Shown: piece by piece, positions 48,471 through 56,890 of the stretch
Numbering within the stretch: the stretch's first letter is position 1
Layout of the letters: the number at the start of each line of letters is the position of its first letter
Assembly: GCA_965218945.1 (NCBI GenBank)
Contig: OZ244718.1
Coordinates: 2,046,001 to 2,110,000, forward strand
Length of the DNA: 64,000 bases
Origin: DAOUJW01 sp965218945
Lineage (GTDB): Bacteria; Chloroflexota; Dehalococcoidia; Lucifugimonadales; UBA2985
Reading direction: 5' to 3'
Translations under genes and position numbers: made by a program
Notes under the pieces: generated by a model
Told to the model about the DNA's origin: nothing
Seen by the model: the letters and a program-made list of their open reading frames with translations, nothing else
Database searches by the model: none

Positions 48471-48656
48471 TTGGCTAAAATACGCATACAGTGGAAGAAA
48501 AGCGCCATAGGGTACCCCAAGGAGCAGGGCCGTGTTATCAGGGCCCTGGGGCTCAGGCGGCTCAACCATGAAGTGGAACGGGAGGACAGCCCCACCATTA
48601 TGGGGATGGTCCACAAGGTTCGCCACCTGGTTGAGGTGAAGCGAGGAGAGGAATGA
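48471..48656 (+). CDS. rpmD: 50S ribosomal protein L30
   Basis: Small large-subunit protein. The 61-residue protein begins at TTG (AKIRIQWKKSAIGYPKEQGR) and has VIRALGLRRLNHEVERED and MGMVHKVRHLVEV. The last bases overlap rplO by four (ATGA). Confidence 0.93.
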   Translation: MAKIRIQWKKSAIGYPKEQGRVIRALGLRRLNHEVEREDSPTIMGMVHKVRHLVEVKRGEE

Positions 48657-49099
48657 GACTGGACCAGCTGAAAGCGCCTCCCGGGGCGCGTCGCAACCGC
48701 AAGCGCGTAGGGCGGGGCAACGGCAGCGGGAGCGGTACATATTCGGGACGCGGTATGAAGGGCCAGAAGGCCCGGGCCGGCGGTGGAGTGCGCCGCGGGT
48801 TCGAGGGAGGCCAGCTACCCGTCATAAGACGGCTGCCGACCCAGCGAGGATTTACAAACATCTTCAAGAAGGAATACTCCATCGTTAACCTGGACTCCAT
48901 TGCAGAGAAGCTCCCGGAGGAAACCGAGGTTACGCCGGAGGTGATGAAAGAGGCCCGTCTGATCAGGGGTCTAAGCCTTCCGGTGAAGGTGCTGGGCCGG
49001 GGTGAGGTGGACAGAGCCGTCACCGTGTTGGCCCACAAGTTCTCTATGGAAGCCAGGCGGAAGATAGAGGCTGCCGGCGGACAGGTGGTGGAACTCTAA
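48653..49099 (+). CDS. rplO: 50S ribosomal protein L15
   Basis: Late-assembly large-subunit protein. The 148-residue protein has MRLDQLKAPPGARRNRKRVG, RGNGSGSGTYSGRGMKGQKA and GGVRRGFEGGQLPVIRRLP. The N-terminus is shorter than E. coli L15 but motifs are complete. secY begins two bases after the stop. Confidence 0.96.
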   Translation: MRLDQLKAPPGARRNRKRVGRGNGSGSGTYSGRGMKGQKARAGGGVRRGFEGGQLPVIRRLPTQRGFTNIFKKEYSIVNLDSIAEKLPEETEVTPEVMKEARLIRGLSLPVKVLGRGEVDRAVTVLAHKFSMEARRKIEAAGGQVVEL

Positions 49100-49100
49100 T

Positions 49101-50444
49101 ATGATACGCCAGACCCAGACGGCGAAGTCGGAGGGGGCAACTCCCAGGTTGCTTCAGGCCGTCGTGGACGCTATGAAGGTGCCGGACCTGAGGGCGCGGC
49201 TGCTCTTCGTGTTCGCGATGCTGGTGATATTCCGCTTCCTGGCCCAGGTGCCTGTGCCCGGCGTGGAACGGGAGGCTCTGGCGGACTTCTTCCGCCAGAA
49301 CGACCTCTTCGGTTTCCTGGACGTCTTCAGCGGTGGCGCTCTCCGAAGTCTGAGCGTAGTAGCGCTGGGGGTATTTCCCTACATTACCTCCTCCATCATT
49401 ATGCAGCTTATGGTGCCCGTTTTCCCGCAGCTGAAGGAGCTCAGCCGCGAGGGGGAAGCCGGCCGCCAGAAGATAAACCAGATTACCCACTACCTGATGG
49501 TGCCCATAGCGGCACTGCAGGGCTTCGGGCAGTTGACGCTTCTCCAGCGCGGAGGAGCCATCAGTGGGGTCGGTACGTCCGGCAGCGAGCTGTTGCCCAC
49601 AATCGCTATAATACTCTCGCTGGTGGCAGGTTCGGTGTTTCTGGTGTGGATAGGGGAGCTGATAACCGAAAAGGGCATTGGCAACGGCATATCGATGATC
49701 ATCTTCGCGGGCATAGTCGCCACGTTCCCACAGATGATAGGGCAGGGCTTCCTGGAGAGAGACAACATCTTCGGGCTGGGCATCCTGGTTATCATCGGGG
49801 TTCTGATGGTGGCCCTGATAGTGATGTTCACCGAGGCGGAGCGGCGCATACCGGTACAGTACGGACGAGCGATATTCCGCGGCGGGCGGATGTACCGGCA
49901 GGGCGGTTCAACGCACCTGCCCATCAAGGTGAATTCCGCCGGGATGATTCCGTTGATTTTCGCCTTCTCCATAATGATATTTCCTGGGGTGGTGGCCAGC
50001 TACTTCATCGACCCTGCGAGCACCTCCATCATCAGTCGGGGGGCGCTCTTTGTGCAGGGCCTCTTTGACCCCACCAAGTTCTTCTACTACTTCTTCAGCT
50101 TCATACTGGTGGTGGCCTTCACCTTCTTCTACGCGATCATAGTCTTCAGGCAGCAGAACCTAGCCGAGAGCCTGCAGCGCAACGGGGGGTTCATACCGGG
50201 CATAAGGCCGGGCCACTCAACGGAGGAGTACCTGAACCGAATCATCGTGCGAGTGACTTGGGGAGGCGCCCTTTTCCTGGGGCTGGTGGCGGTGATACCC
50301 TTCATTGTCACAATCCTTACCGATATACGCGCCCTTCAGCTTCCGTCAATAAGCCTGCTGATTATGGTGGGTGTGGCCCTGGATACCATGAGGCAGCTTG
50401 AGGCGCAGCTCCTTATGAGAAACTATGAAGGATTTATCCGTTAG
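49101..50444 (+). CDS. secY: Protein translocase subunit SecY
   Basis: Channel of the Sec translocon in the inner membrane. The 447-residue protein has ten membrane segments, an N-terminal soluble helix (LLQAVVDAMKVPDLRARLLF), the ALRSLSVVALGVFPYITSSI and IMQLMVPVFPQLKELSREGE plug region, the C4/C5 loops with RRIPVQYGRA, HLPIKVNSAGMIPLIFAFS and the PGIRPGHSTEEYL tip. All segments appear complete. Followed by adk and map, the classic spc order. Confidence 0.97.
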   Translation: MIRQTQTAKSEGATPRLLQAVVDAMKVPDLRARLLFVFAMLVIFRFLAQVPVPGVEREALADFFRQNDLFGFLDVFSGGALRSLSVVALGVFPYITSSIIMQLMVPVFPQLKELSREGEAGRQKINQITHYLMVPIAALQGFGQLTLLQRGGAISGVGTSGSELLPTIAIILSLVAGSVFLVWIGELITEKGIGNGISMIIFAGIVATFPQMIGQGFLERDNIFGLGILVIIGVLMVALIVMFTEAERRIPVQYGRAIFRGGRMYRQGGSTHLPIKVNSAGMIPLIFAFSIMIFPGVVASYFIDPASTSIISRGALFVQGLFDPTKFFYYFFSFILVVAFTFFYAIIVFRQQNLAESLQRNGGFIPGIRPGHSTEEYLNRIIVRVTWGGALFLGLVAVIPFIVTILTDIRALQLPSISLLIMVGVALDTMRQLEAQLLMRNYEGFIR

Positions 50445-50453
50445 GAGGCAGTC

Positions 50454-51095
50454 TTGCGCATCATCCTTTTAGGACCGCCCGGAGCGGGAAAGGGCACCCA
50501 GGCAAAGGCCATGTCCGAGGCCGTTGGCGGAATTCACATATCCTCGGGCGATCTCCTGCGGGACCATCAGGCCAGAGGGACCGAGTTGGGTAGCATGGCT
50601 CGCTCCTACATGCAGCAGGGGCTGCTGGTGCCCGACAATGTGATTATTGGGATGATTGAAGACAGGATCGGCGCTCCCGACGCCACGTCCGGCTACGTGC
50701 TGGACGGCTTCCCGCGCACGCTGGAACAGGCCAGGGCGCTGGAGGAGGCCCTGAGTAAACAGTCTCAGGGCATCGATAAGGTGGTGAACATCCAGGTGTC
50801 CGATCCGGAGCTGATAAATCGATTGGGCGGCAGGCTGATATGCAGACAGTGCCAGCAGCCCTACCACGAGGTGAACTCGCCTCCCGCCAAGGAGGGCGTC
50901 TGCGACGCGTGCGGCGGAGAGCTTTACCAGAGAGAGGACGACACTTCGGAGGCGGTGATCCGCAGGATCCAGGTGTACGCGGAGCAGACCGCGCCGTTAA
51001 TAGACTTCTATAAAGAAAAAGGGAACCTGGTGGAGGTGGATGGTGAGGGCACCATTGAGGGAGTGAGGGAATACCTGCTGACCCTGGTGGGGTAG
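50454..51095 (+). CDS. adk: Adenylate kinase
   Basis: Interconverts ATP, ADP and AMP. The 213-residue protein starts at TTG and has the P-loop LLGPPGAGKGTQAK, the AMP-binding helix with HISSGDLLRDHQARGTELG, VLDGFPRTLEQARALEEAL and the long lid with ICRQCQQPYHEVNSP...CDACGGE, giving four zinc-binding cysteines as in Gram-positive and Chloroflexota enzymes. Ten-base gap to secY and to map. Confidence 0.96.
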   Translation: MRIILLGPPGAGKGTQAKAMSEAVGGIHISSGDLLRDHQARGTELGSMARSYMQQGLLVPDNVIIGMIEDRIGAPDATSGYVLDGFPRTLEQARALEEALSKQSQGIDKVVNIQVSDPELINRLGGRLICRQCQQPYHEVNSPPAKEGVCDACGGELYQREDDTSEAVIRRIQVYAEQTAPLIDFYKEKGNLVEVDGEGTIEGVREYLLTLVG

Positions 51096-51105
51096 GTCAA
51101 GCGTT

Positions 51106-51897
51106 ATGAATAAAGAAGCGATGTTTGCCGGCGTAGCGGTGAGGGATCGTGGCATAACGGTCAAATCTCCAAGGGAGATAGACTATATGCGCCAGGCAGG
51201 CAAAGTCGTTGCCAGCGCCAAGGCCGCTGTGATGGAGGCCATAAGCCCCGGCATGACTACCAGAGATCTGGACGATATAGCGTCCGAGGAGATCAAGAGG
51301 CTTGGGGCGAAGCCGTCCTTCAAGGGGTACTTGGGATTCCCCGCAACCATATGCGTATCCATCAACGAGGAGATAGTACACGGGATACCCGGTGAGCGGG
51401 TGATCCGGGACGGGGATATGGTGAGCATGGACGTGGGAGCGGTAGTGGAGGGGTTTCACGGCGACTCTGCCGTGACTGTGGGCGTGGGACAGGTCTCGCC
51501 GGAGGTGACTGCTCTCATAGACGTGACGAGGGAGGCGCTGGAGAGGGGCATTGGGGCAGCGCGCCACGGCTCTCGTGTGGGAGATATATCCTGGGCTGTG
51601 CAGTCCTATGTGGAGAGCATGGGCTACTCAGTGGTTAGGGAGTACGTAGGCCACGGTATCGGCAAGGCCCTCCACGAAGAACCGCAGATACCCAACTACG
51701 GCTCTCCCGGCAAAGGTCCTATGCTGAGAAATGGCATGGTCATTGCCATAGAGCCGATGGTCAACATAGGTGGTTGGCAGACCAGGGTACTGGAGGATAA
51801 CTGGACAGTTGTGACCGCAGACGGCAGTCTGTCGGCGCACTTCGAGAACACTCTTGCCATCACAGAGGGTGATGCAGAGGTGCTGACTCAATTATGA
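51106..51897 (+). CDS. map: Methionine aminopeptidase, type I
   Basis: Removes the initiator methionine. The 263-residue protein has the metal-binding ligands in VSMDVGAVVEGFHGDSAVTV (two Asp), GHGIGKALHEEPQIPNYG (His) and AIEPMVNIGG plus a Glu in the HFENTLAI end. The N-terminal 20 residues (MNKEAMFAGVAVRDRGITVK) are longer than usual. Located between adk and infA, as in most Gram-positives. Confidence 0.95.
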   Translation: MNKEAMFAGVAVRDRGITVKSPREIDYMRQAGKVVASAKAAVMEAISPGMTTRDLDDIASEEIKRLGAKPSFKGYLGFPATICVSINEEIVHGIPGERVIRDGDMVSMDVGAVVEGFHGDSAVTVGVGQVSPEVTALIDVTREALERGIGAARHGSRVGDISWAVQSYVESMGYSVVREYVGHGIGKALHEEPQIPNYGSPGKGPMLRNGMVIAIEPMVNIGGWQTRVLEDNWTVVTADGSLSAHFENTLAITEGDAEVLTQL

Positions 51898-51933
51898 TAG
51901 AACGGATTCTATAGATGGGGGCTGTTTAAAAAT

Positions 51934-52152
51934 ATGCCTAAGAAGCCTGGCCTAGAGGTTGAAGGAACAGTGGGGGAAGCGCTGCCCAACGCCATGTTCC
52001 GAGTGGATCTGGCCAACGGCCACCAGGTCCTGGCCCACGCTTCCGGCAGGATAAGAGTGCATTTCATAAGGGTACTGCCCGGAGACAGGGTGCTGGTGGA
52101 GCTTTCGCCATACGACCTGACCCGGGGCCGTATCACTTATCGGTTCAAGTAA
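51934..52152 (+). CDS. infA: Translation initiation factor IF-1
   Basis: Blocks the ribosomal A site during initiation. The 72-residue OB-fold protein has GLEVEGTVGEALPNAMFRVD, GHQVLAHASGRIRVHFIRVL, PGDRVLVELSPYDLTRGRI and TYRFK at the end. Length is exactly normal. Ten bases separate it from rpmJ. Confidence 0.95.
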   Translation: MPKKPGLEVEGTVGEALPNAMFRVDLANGHQVLAHASGRIRVHFIRVLPGDRVLVELSPYDLTRGRITYRFK

Positions 52153-52162
52153 TGGAGGTATC

Positions 52163-52276
52163 ATGAGGGTGAGGGCCTCGGTTAAACCGAGATGCGAAAA
52201 GTGCAAGGTGATCCGGAGACACGGAGTGGTGAGAGTCATCTGTGAGACCCCTAAACACCGTCAGAGGCAGGGATAA
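52163..52276 (+). CDS. rpmJ: 50S ribosomal protein L36, zinc-binding form
   Basis: A 37-residue protein: MRVRASVKPRCEKCKVIRR, then VVRVICETPKHRQRQG. CxxC, a third Cys and a His make up the L36 zinc ribbon, so it is the C+ form. Too short for standard gene calling; its place between infA and rpsM is the canonical one. GGAGG lies before the ATG. Confidence 0.95.
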   Translation: MRVRASVKPRCEKCKVIRRHGVVRVICETPKHRQRQG

Positions 52277-52297
52277 AGAAGAGTACAGGAGAGACGT

Positions 52298-52681
52298 ATG
52301 GCTAGGGTCGCTGGAATAGACATACCGGATAACAAGCGGTTGGATTACTCTCTACGCCGCATCTATGGCATTGGGCCTGTGATCGCCCGTGACATAGCTA
52401 TCAAGGCAGACGTGGAGGGCAATCCGAGAATACAGGACATGAGCGAGGACGACCTGACCCGGATCCGAGAGATCATAGACCGGGAGTACATGGTGGAGGG
52501 CGACCTGCGCCGTGAGGTAAACGGCAACATTCGCCGTCTGATAGATATCGGTTCTTACCGCGGTCTTCGCCATCGCCGCAATCTTCCGGTAAGAGGCCAG
52601 CGCACTCGCACAAACGCCAGGACCAAGCGCGGCACGCGGAAGACCGTGGCCGGACGCCGCCGGGCCGGGACCAGGAGGTAA
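52298..52681 (+). CDS. rpsM: 30S ribosomal protein S13
   Basis: Head protein at the subunit bridge. The 127-residue protein has ARVAGIDIPDNKRLDYSLRR, IYGIGPVIARDIAIKADVEG and GSYRGLRHRRNLPVRGQRTR. Ends with a basic tail. Opens the alpha-operon part. Confidence 0.97.
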   Translation: MARVAGIDIPDNKRLDYSLRRIYGIGPVIARDIAIKADVEGNPRIQDMSEDDLTRIREIIDREYMVEGDLRREVNGNIRRLIDIGSYRGLRHRRNLPVRGQRTRTNARTKRGTRKTVAGRRRAGTRR

Positions 52682-52688
52682 GATACAT

Positions 52689-53081
52689 ATGACCAGCAGA
52701 CGAAGACCCAGAGCCAGGAGACGGGAGCGAAAGTTCGTTCCCCAGGGGAAGGTATATATACAGTCCACCTTCAACAACACAATAGTCAGCCTCACGGACC
52801 CGCAGGGCAACCTGCTGGCGTGGGGAAGCTCAGGCACGGCCGGCTTCAAGGGCTCTCGCAAGGGCACGGCGTTTGCCGCCCAGCGGGCCGCAGAGGGCGC
52901 AGCCAGGAAGGCGATGGAGCACGGTCTACGGCAGGTTGAGGTGTTTGTCAGGGGCCCCGGCTCCGGCAGAGAGGTGGCGATTCGCTCCCTCCAGGCCGCC
53001 GGGCTCGCCATAACCAGCATTCGAGACGTTACCCCGATACCCCACAACGGCTGCCGCCCACCCAAGTCAAGGCGGGTGTAG
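52689..53081 (+). CDS. rpsK: 30S ribosomal protein S11
   Basis: Platform protein at the mRNA exit side. The 130-residue protein has VYIQSTFNNTIVSLTDPQGN, ASSGTAGFKGSRKGTAFAAQ-like core and VFVRGPGSGREVAIRSLQAA, ending in the usual PTPHNGCRPPK-type tail (VTPIPHNGCRPPKSRRV). A 75-base gap follows with a small inverted repeat. Confidence 0.97.
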   Translation: MTSRRRPRARRRERKFVPQGKVYIQSTFNNTIVSLTDPQGNLLAWGSSGTAGFKGSRKGTAFAAQRAAEGAARKAMEHGLRQVEVFVRGPGSGREVAIRSLQAAGLAITSIRDVTPIPHNGCRPPKSRRV

Positions 53082-53101
53082 TAGTGGCGGAACTGCCACT
53101 A
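53082..53101 (+). promoter_or_regulatory. Inverted repeat between rpsK and rpsD
   Basis: TAGTGGC, six bases, GCCACTA: a 7-bp hairpin directly after the rpsK stop. It may be a processing or attenuation hairpin for the rpsD-rpoA part; no T run follows. Confidence 0.35.
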
Positions 53102-53156
53102 TCCGCAGCGATAACGGCGCTAATGAGGGACCCTAGGGAGTTAAGAGGGAGATAGT

Positions 53157-53783
53157 ATGGCCAGGTATACCGACGCTGTTTGCAGGCTCTGTCGAAGAGC
53201 CGGAGTTAAGCTCTATCTGAAGGGCGAACGCTGTTACACGCCCAGGTGCGCGGTGGAACGCAGGCGTAAGCCTCCGGGCAGCCAGCCTATGAGAAGGCGG
53301 CGTACCTCGGACTGGGGGACGCAGTTGCGGGAGAAACAGAAGGTGCGCCAGATATACGGCGTTCTGGAAAAACAGTTCAGGAAGTACTACAGCGAGGCCC
53401 AGCGTCGTCCGGGGATGACGGGGCAGTACCTGATGCAAATCCTGGAAGAGCGGCTGGACAATGTGGCGTATCGCCTGAACTTCGCCGACTCCAGGAACCA
53501 GGCTCGCCAGCTGGTCAGGCACGGTCACATTACGGTAAACGGCCGCAAGGTCGATATTCCGTCGTACCGGATCAAGGTGGACGACGTAGTGGGATGGAAG
53601 GAGTCAAGCAAGGGCACGGGTATCTTCGCCGTAATGACCGGGGACATCCCCAGGCGACCCCTTCCCACCTGGCTGGGGCTGGACGTGGAAAACATGGCCG
53701 GGCGCGTGCTCTCCCTGCCGGAGCCCTCGGATATAGACACCGGGATAGACGTGAGGCTGGTTGTGGAGCACTATTCCAGATAG
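53157..53783 (+). CDS. rpsD: 30S ribosomal protein S4, zinc-binding form
   Basis: Primary 16S rRNA binder and possible autoregulator. The 208-residue protein has an N-terminal four-Cys knuckle (CRLCRRAGVKLYLKGERC, then CAVERR), a central YGVLEKQFRKYYSEAQRR segment, and the S4 RNA-binding domain RLDNVAYRLNFADSRNQARQ then VRHGHITVNGRKVDIPSYR. Motifs complete. Confidence 0.97.
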   Translation: MARYTDAVCRLCRRAGVKLYLKGERCYTPRCAVERRRKPPGSQPMRRRRTSDWGTQLREKQKVRQIYGVLEKQFRKYYSEAQRRPGMTGQYLMQILEERLDNVAYRLNFADSRNQARQLVRHGHITVNGRKVDIPSYRIKVDDVVGWKESSKGTGIFAVMTGDIPRRPLPTWLGLDVENMAGRVLSLPEPSDIDTGIDVRLVVEHYSR

Positions 53784-53799
53784 TGTAGGAGATGCTTTT

Positions 53800-54888
53800 A
53801 TGGTTCAGATAGGAGGGGTCTTGGAAGAGACTCCCAAGCCAGAAATAAGGGTCCTGGAAGTCCAGGACGACTACGGTAAGTTTTCGGTGGAGCCGCTGGA
53901 GCCGGGGTACGGGATTACCCTTGGTAATCCCATGCGTCGGGTGCTGCTCACCTCTATCCCGGGCACCGCGGTGACGTGGGTCAAGATAGACGGCACTCTT
54001 CACGAGTTCTCCACGGTCCCGCATATGAAGGAGGACGTGGCGGAGTTCCTGGTCAACGTGAAGGCCATTCGCCTGAAGTCAATGGCGGACAGGCCGGGCA
54101 AGTTGCGCCTGGAGATAGCCCGAGAGGGTGACGTGAAGGCGGGGGACATATTAGTCTCCTCCGACTTCGAGATAGTCAATCCAGACCTTCACCTGGCGAC
54201 CCTGGACTCGCCCGACGCCCAGTTCTTCGTTGAGTTCAACGTGGAGCAAGGCAGCGGCTACGTGCCTGCCGGCAACGCCGACGGCCTGCCTATCGGCGTC
54301 CTGCCGGTGGACGCGATTTTCAGCCCGGTCCGCAAGGTGAACTACATCGTAGAGAACACCAGGGTGGGGCAGATTACCAACTACGAAAGACTCATTCTGG
54401 ACGTATGGACGGACGGCACTGTGTCGCCTATAGAGGCGGTGAAGAAGGGCGCAGAGACCCTTCTGGAGCAGTTCTTCCTCTTTGCCAACGCGGACAAAGC
54501 GGGAGAGGGCACGGCGGAGAGGCCGTCATTCACCGCAACCATACCAATGGAGCACTACAACACCCCTATTGAGAAGCTGGAGCTTTCCTCCAGGACTCTC
54601 AACTGTCTCAAGAGGAGCAACATCAACAAGGTGGGCCAGGTCCTGGAGATTGAGGAAGCGGACCTTCTGAAGATACGAAACTTCGGGGAGAAGTCCCTGG
54701 ACGAGCTTTACTCGAAGCTCAGCCAGTTCGGCTTCCTTCCGGAGGACGCTGTCCGGGAGAGGATCTCGAACGGAGTTGCCTCGGACACGGAAGACGATGA
54801 CGACGCGTTTGTAGAGGACCTTGAGGCTGAGACAGAGGTTGAAGTTGAAGTTGAAGCTGAGACCACTTACGAGGAAGAACAGGTATGA
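53800..54888 (+). CDS. rpoA: RNA polymerase alpha subunit, with acidic C-terminal tail
   Basis: Assembles core RNA polymerase and contacts activators. The 362-residue protein has the alphaNTD (EPLEPGYGITLGNPMRRVLL, then VPHMKEDVAEFLVNVKAI) and the alphaCTD (KLELSSRTLNCLKRSNINKV, then DLLKIRNFGEKSLDELYSKL). It ends with about 40 acidic residues (TEDDDDAFVEDLEAETEVEV onward). The ATG at 53800 is chosen as the start; upstream frame is rpsD. The stop overlaps rplQ by four bases. Confidence 0.96.
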   Translation: MVQIGGVLEETPKPEIRVLEVQDDYGKFSVEPLEPGYGITLGNPMRRVLLTSIPGTAVTWVKIDGTLHEFSTVPHMKEDVAEFLVNVKAIRLKSMADRPGKLRLEIAREGDVKAGDILVSSDFEIVNPDLHLATLDSPDAQFFVEFNVEQGSGYVPAGNADGLPIGVLPVDAIFSPVRKVNYIVENTRVGQITNYERLILDVWTDGTVSPIEAVKKGAETLLEQFFLFANADKAGEGTAERPSFTATIPMEHYNTPIEKLELSSRTLNCLKRSNINKVGQVLEIEEADLLKIRNFGEKSLDELYSKLSQFGFLPEDAVRERISNGVASDTEDDDDAFVEDLEAETEVEVEVEAETTYEEEQV

Positions 54889-55238
54889 GACACGGCGTAG
54901 CGGGACGTAGACTCAGTCGCCTGACCGGTCATCGTATGCTGATGTACCGTACGCAGGTGACGGACCTGATCCGCCACGAGAGCATTCGCACAACCGAGGC
55001 CAAGGCCAAGGAGGTGCGGGGCATGGCGGAGAAAATTATCACTATGGGGAAAAAGGGTTCCCTTTCTCACCGCCGTCAGGCCCTGGGCTTTGTTACGGAC
55101 GAAGATATGGTGCGAAAGGTGTTCGACGAGCTGTCCGAGCGGTACGCGAATCGCGCCGGCGGCTATACCAGGATTGTCAAGATGGGACCGCGCAAGGGAG
55201 ACGGCGCCCAAATGGCCCTTCTGGAGCTTATGCCGTGA
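54885..55238 (+). CDS. rplQ: 50S ribosomal protein L17
   Basis: Large-subunit protein near the tunnel exit. The 117-residue protein has MRHGVAGRRLSRLTGHRMLM, LIRHESIRTTEAKAKEVRGM and YTRIVKMGPRKGDGAQMALL. Starts in ATGA overlap with rpoA and its stop overlaps the truA GTG. Confidence 0.97.
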   Translation: MRHGVAGRRLSRLTGHRMLMYRTQVTDLIRHESIRTTEAKAKEVRGMAEKIITMGKKGSLSHRRQALGFVTDEDMVRKVFDELSERYANRAGGYTRIVKMGPRKGDGAQMALLELMP

Positions 55239-56188
55239 CGGAGCTTACTCCGGGGATGGAGGAAGCGGCTACGGGACGACTCCGCCGGCTGGCCTTGCTG
55301 GTGGAGTACGAGGGCACGCGATACCACGGTTTTCAGTCCCAGAAGAACGCGGCCTCCATTCAGGATGCCTTGGAAGGGGCGCTGCTCCGCCTCACCGGAG
55401 AGCAAAGGCGCATCAGGGGAGCGGGACGCACCGATGCCGGAGTCCACGCTCAGGGGCAGGTGGCGTCCTTCGATACGGGCGCTCTCTATGCCCCGGAGGT
55501 GTTCCTTAAGGCGATGAACCACTACCTGCCGGAGGACATCTCCGTGAAGGACGCGCAAGAGGTCTCTCCAGACTTCGATCCCCGAAGGTGGGCCGTCAGC
55601 CGGGAGTACCGCTATCGGATTCTGAACAGCGATACGCCGTCGCCGATGATGCGCAGGTTTACTCATACGGTGAAGAGGCCGCTGGACGCGGAGGCTATGA
55701 ATAACGCCGCTGCGCTCCTTGAGGGCGAAAGGGATCTGGCGCCCTTCTCGGGGCCGTTGACCAACGGCAGACGTAGCACAACTCGAAGGGTGTACAGGTG
55801 CTCCGTCGAGAAAGAGGCCGGCCTTGTAACGCTGAAGATGGTCGCAACGGGATTTCTGCCCCAGCAGGTGCGACGCACCGCGGGCGCTCTGATTGAGGTT
55901 GGACTCGGTCGGCTAAGCGTCCGGCAGTTCGAGGACCTTGCCGGCTGCGGCGTTCTTGGGACGGCCAACAGGGTAGCGCCGGCAAAGGGGCTGTCCCTGG
56001 TGAACGTAAGCTACGCTGTCCCGATATTCCCACAGAAGAAGGCGATCTCGACAGCATTCGACGATCTGCTTGAGAGTCTGTCCGGGAGCATTATTGCGGG
56101 AGACGAGACATCTTCCCCTGGCATCGGGGACATATGGGAAGAGAAATATGAAAATGAGCCGGTTGTAACAGGAACGAGGGCCACATGA
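55235..56188 (+). CDS. truA: tRNA pseudouridine(38-40) synthase
   Basis: Makes pseudouridine at positions 38-40 of the tRNA anticodon arm. The 317-residue protein starts at GTG and has LLVEYEGTRYHGFQSQKNAA, the catalytic GAGRTDAGVHAQGQVASF (Asp), and FLPQQVRRTAGALIEVGLGR. The last 60 residues (from PIFPQKKAISTAFDDLLESL) exceed the family norm and end in acidic residues. Its place between rplQ and rplM is typical of many Gram-positive-like genomes. The stop overlaps the rplM ATG by four bases. Confidence 0.95.
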   Translation: MTELTPGMEEAATGRLRRLALLVEYEGTRYHGFQSQKNAASIQDALEGALLRLTGEQRRIRGAGRTDAGVHAQGQVASFDTGALYAPEVFLKAMNHYLPEDISVKDAQEVSPDFDPRRWAVSREYRYRILNSDTPSPMMRRFTHTVKRPLDAEAMNNAAALLEGERDLAPFSGPLTNGRRSTTRRVYRCSVEKEAGLVTLKMVATGFLPQQVRRTAGALIEVGLGRLSVRQFEDLAGCGVLGTANRVAPAKGLSLVNVSYAVPIFPQKKAISTAFDDLLESLSGSIIAGDETSSPGIGDIWEEKYENEPVVTGTRAT

Positions 56189-56889
56189 AGACCTACTCGG
56201 CAAAACCCTCTCACGTAAATTCCAAATGGCACGTGTTCGATGCCAATGGCAAGACGCTGGGTCGTCTGGCTACTGAGATCTCCGTGCTGCTTCAGGGAAA
56301 GCACAAGCCCATTTACACCAGACACATCCTGACCGGCGACTTCGTTGTGGTAGTCAACGCTCGCAAGATAAGGGTGACGGGCAAGAAGCTCCAGCAGAAG
56401 ATGTACCGGCGCCACAGCCACTACCCGGGCGCTCTGCGAGAGACGCCCTTGGCCGTGCTACAGGAGAAGTACCCGGACCGCGTCCTGCGGGCGGCTGTCC
56501 AGGGTATGCTGCCCAAAACCACCAGGGGTCGTCAGATGCTGCGCCGGCTCAAGATATACGCTGGAGCGACACATCCCCACGAGTCCCAGGTGAAGCAGTC
56601 CGAGGAGACGGAGACCGCGTCGATAGTCCAGGAGGCGCAGGCCGAACCGCAGGTCGTTGTGGAGACGGAGGCTCCGGAGGAAGAGCAGACCGTCGACGAA
56701 ACAACTCCTGAGACCGCTGAGGATGGCGTAGAGGAGGCTCCATCGGACGAGCTTCAGACGGAGGCCGCCGACGAGGTTGAGGAAGCGCAAACGGACGCCG
56801 AGGTGTCAGAGCAGGTCGAGGACTCGGCAGAGGAGCAACCCGCGGACGCGCCAACAGAGGAATCTTCTGAAGAGAAGGTGGGGAGTTAG
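56185..56889 (+). CDS. rplM: 50S ribosomal protein L13 with a long acidic tail
   Basis: Early-assembly large-subunit protein. The first 140 residues are L13: KWHVFDANGKTLGRLATEIS, GDFVVVVNARKIRVTGKKLQ and VQGMLPKTTRGRQMLRRLKI, normally the whole protein. The next 95 residues form a low-complexity acidic tail (starts VKQSEETETASIVQEAQAEP, ends ESSEEKVGS), absent from most L13 proteins. No second Shine-Dalgarno or frameshift is present. The rpsI ATG begins two bases after the stop. Confidence 0.95.
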   Translation: MKTYSAKPSHVNSKWHVFDANGKTLGRLATEISVLLQGKHKPIYTRHILTGDFVVVVNARKIRVTGKKLQQKMYRRHSHYPGALRETPLAVLQEKYPDRVLRAAVQGMLPKTTRGRQMLRRLKIYAGATHPHESQVKQSEETETASIVQEAQAEPQVVVETEAPEEEQTVDETTPETAEDGVEEAPSDELQTEAADEVEEAQTDAEVSEQVEDSAEEQPADAPTEESSEEKVGS

Positions 56890-56890
56890 C

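Noticed and set aside
56569..56889. Acidic tail of L13 as a separate gene
   Set aside because: It continues in the same frame without a stop, start or ribosome binding site; low-complexity extension of rplM.
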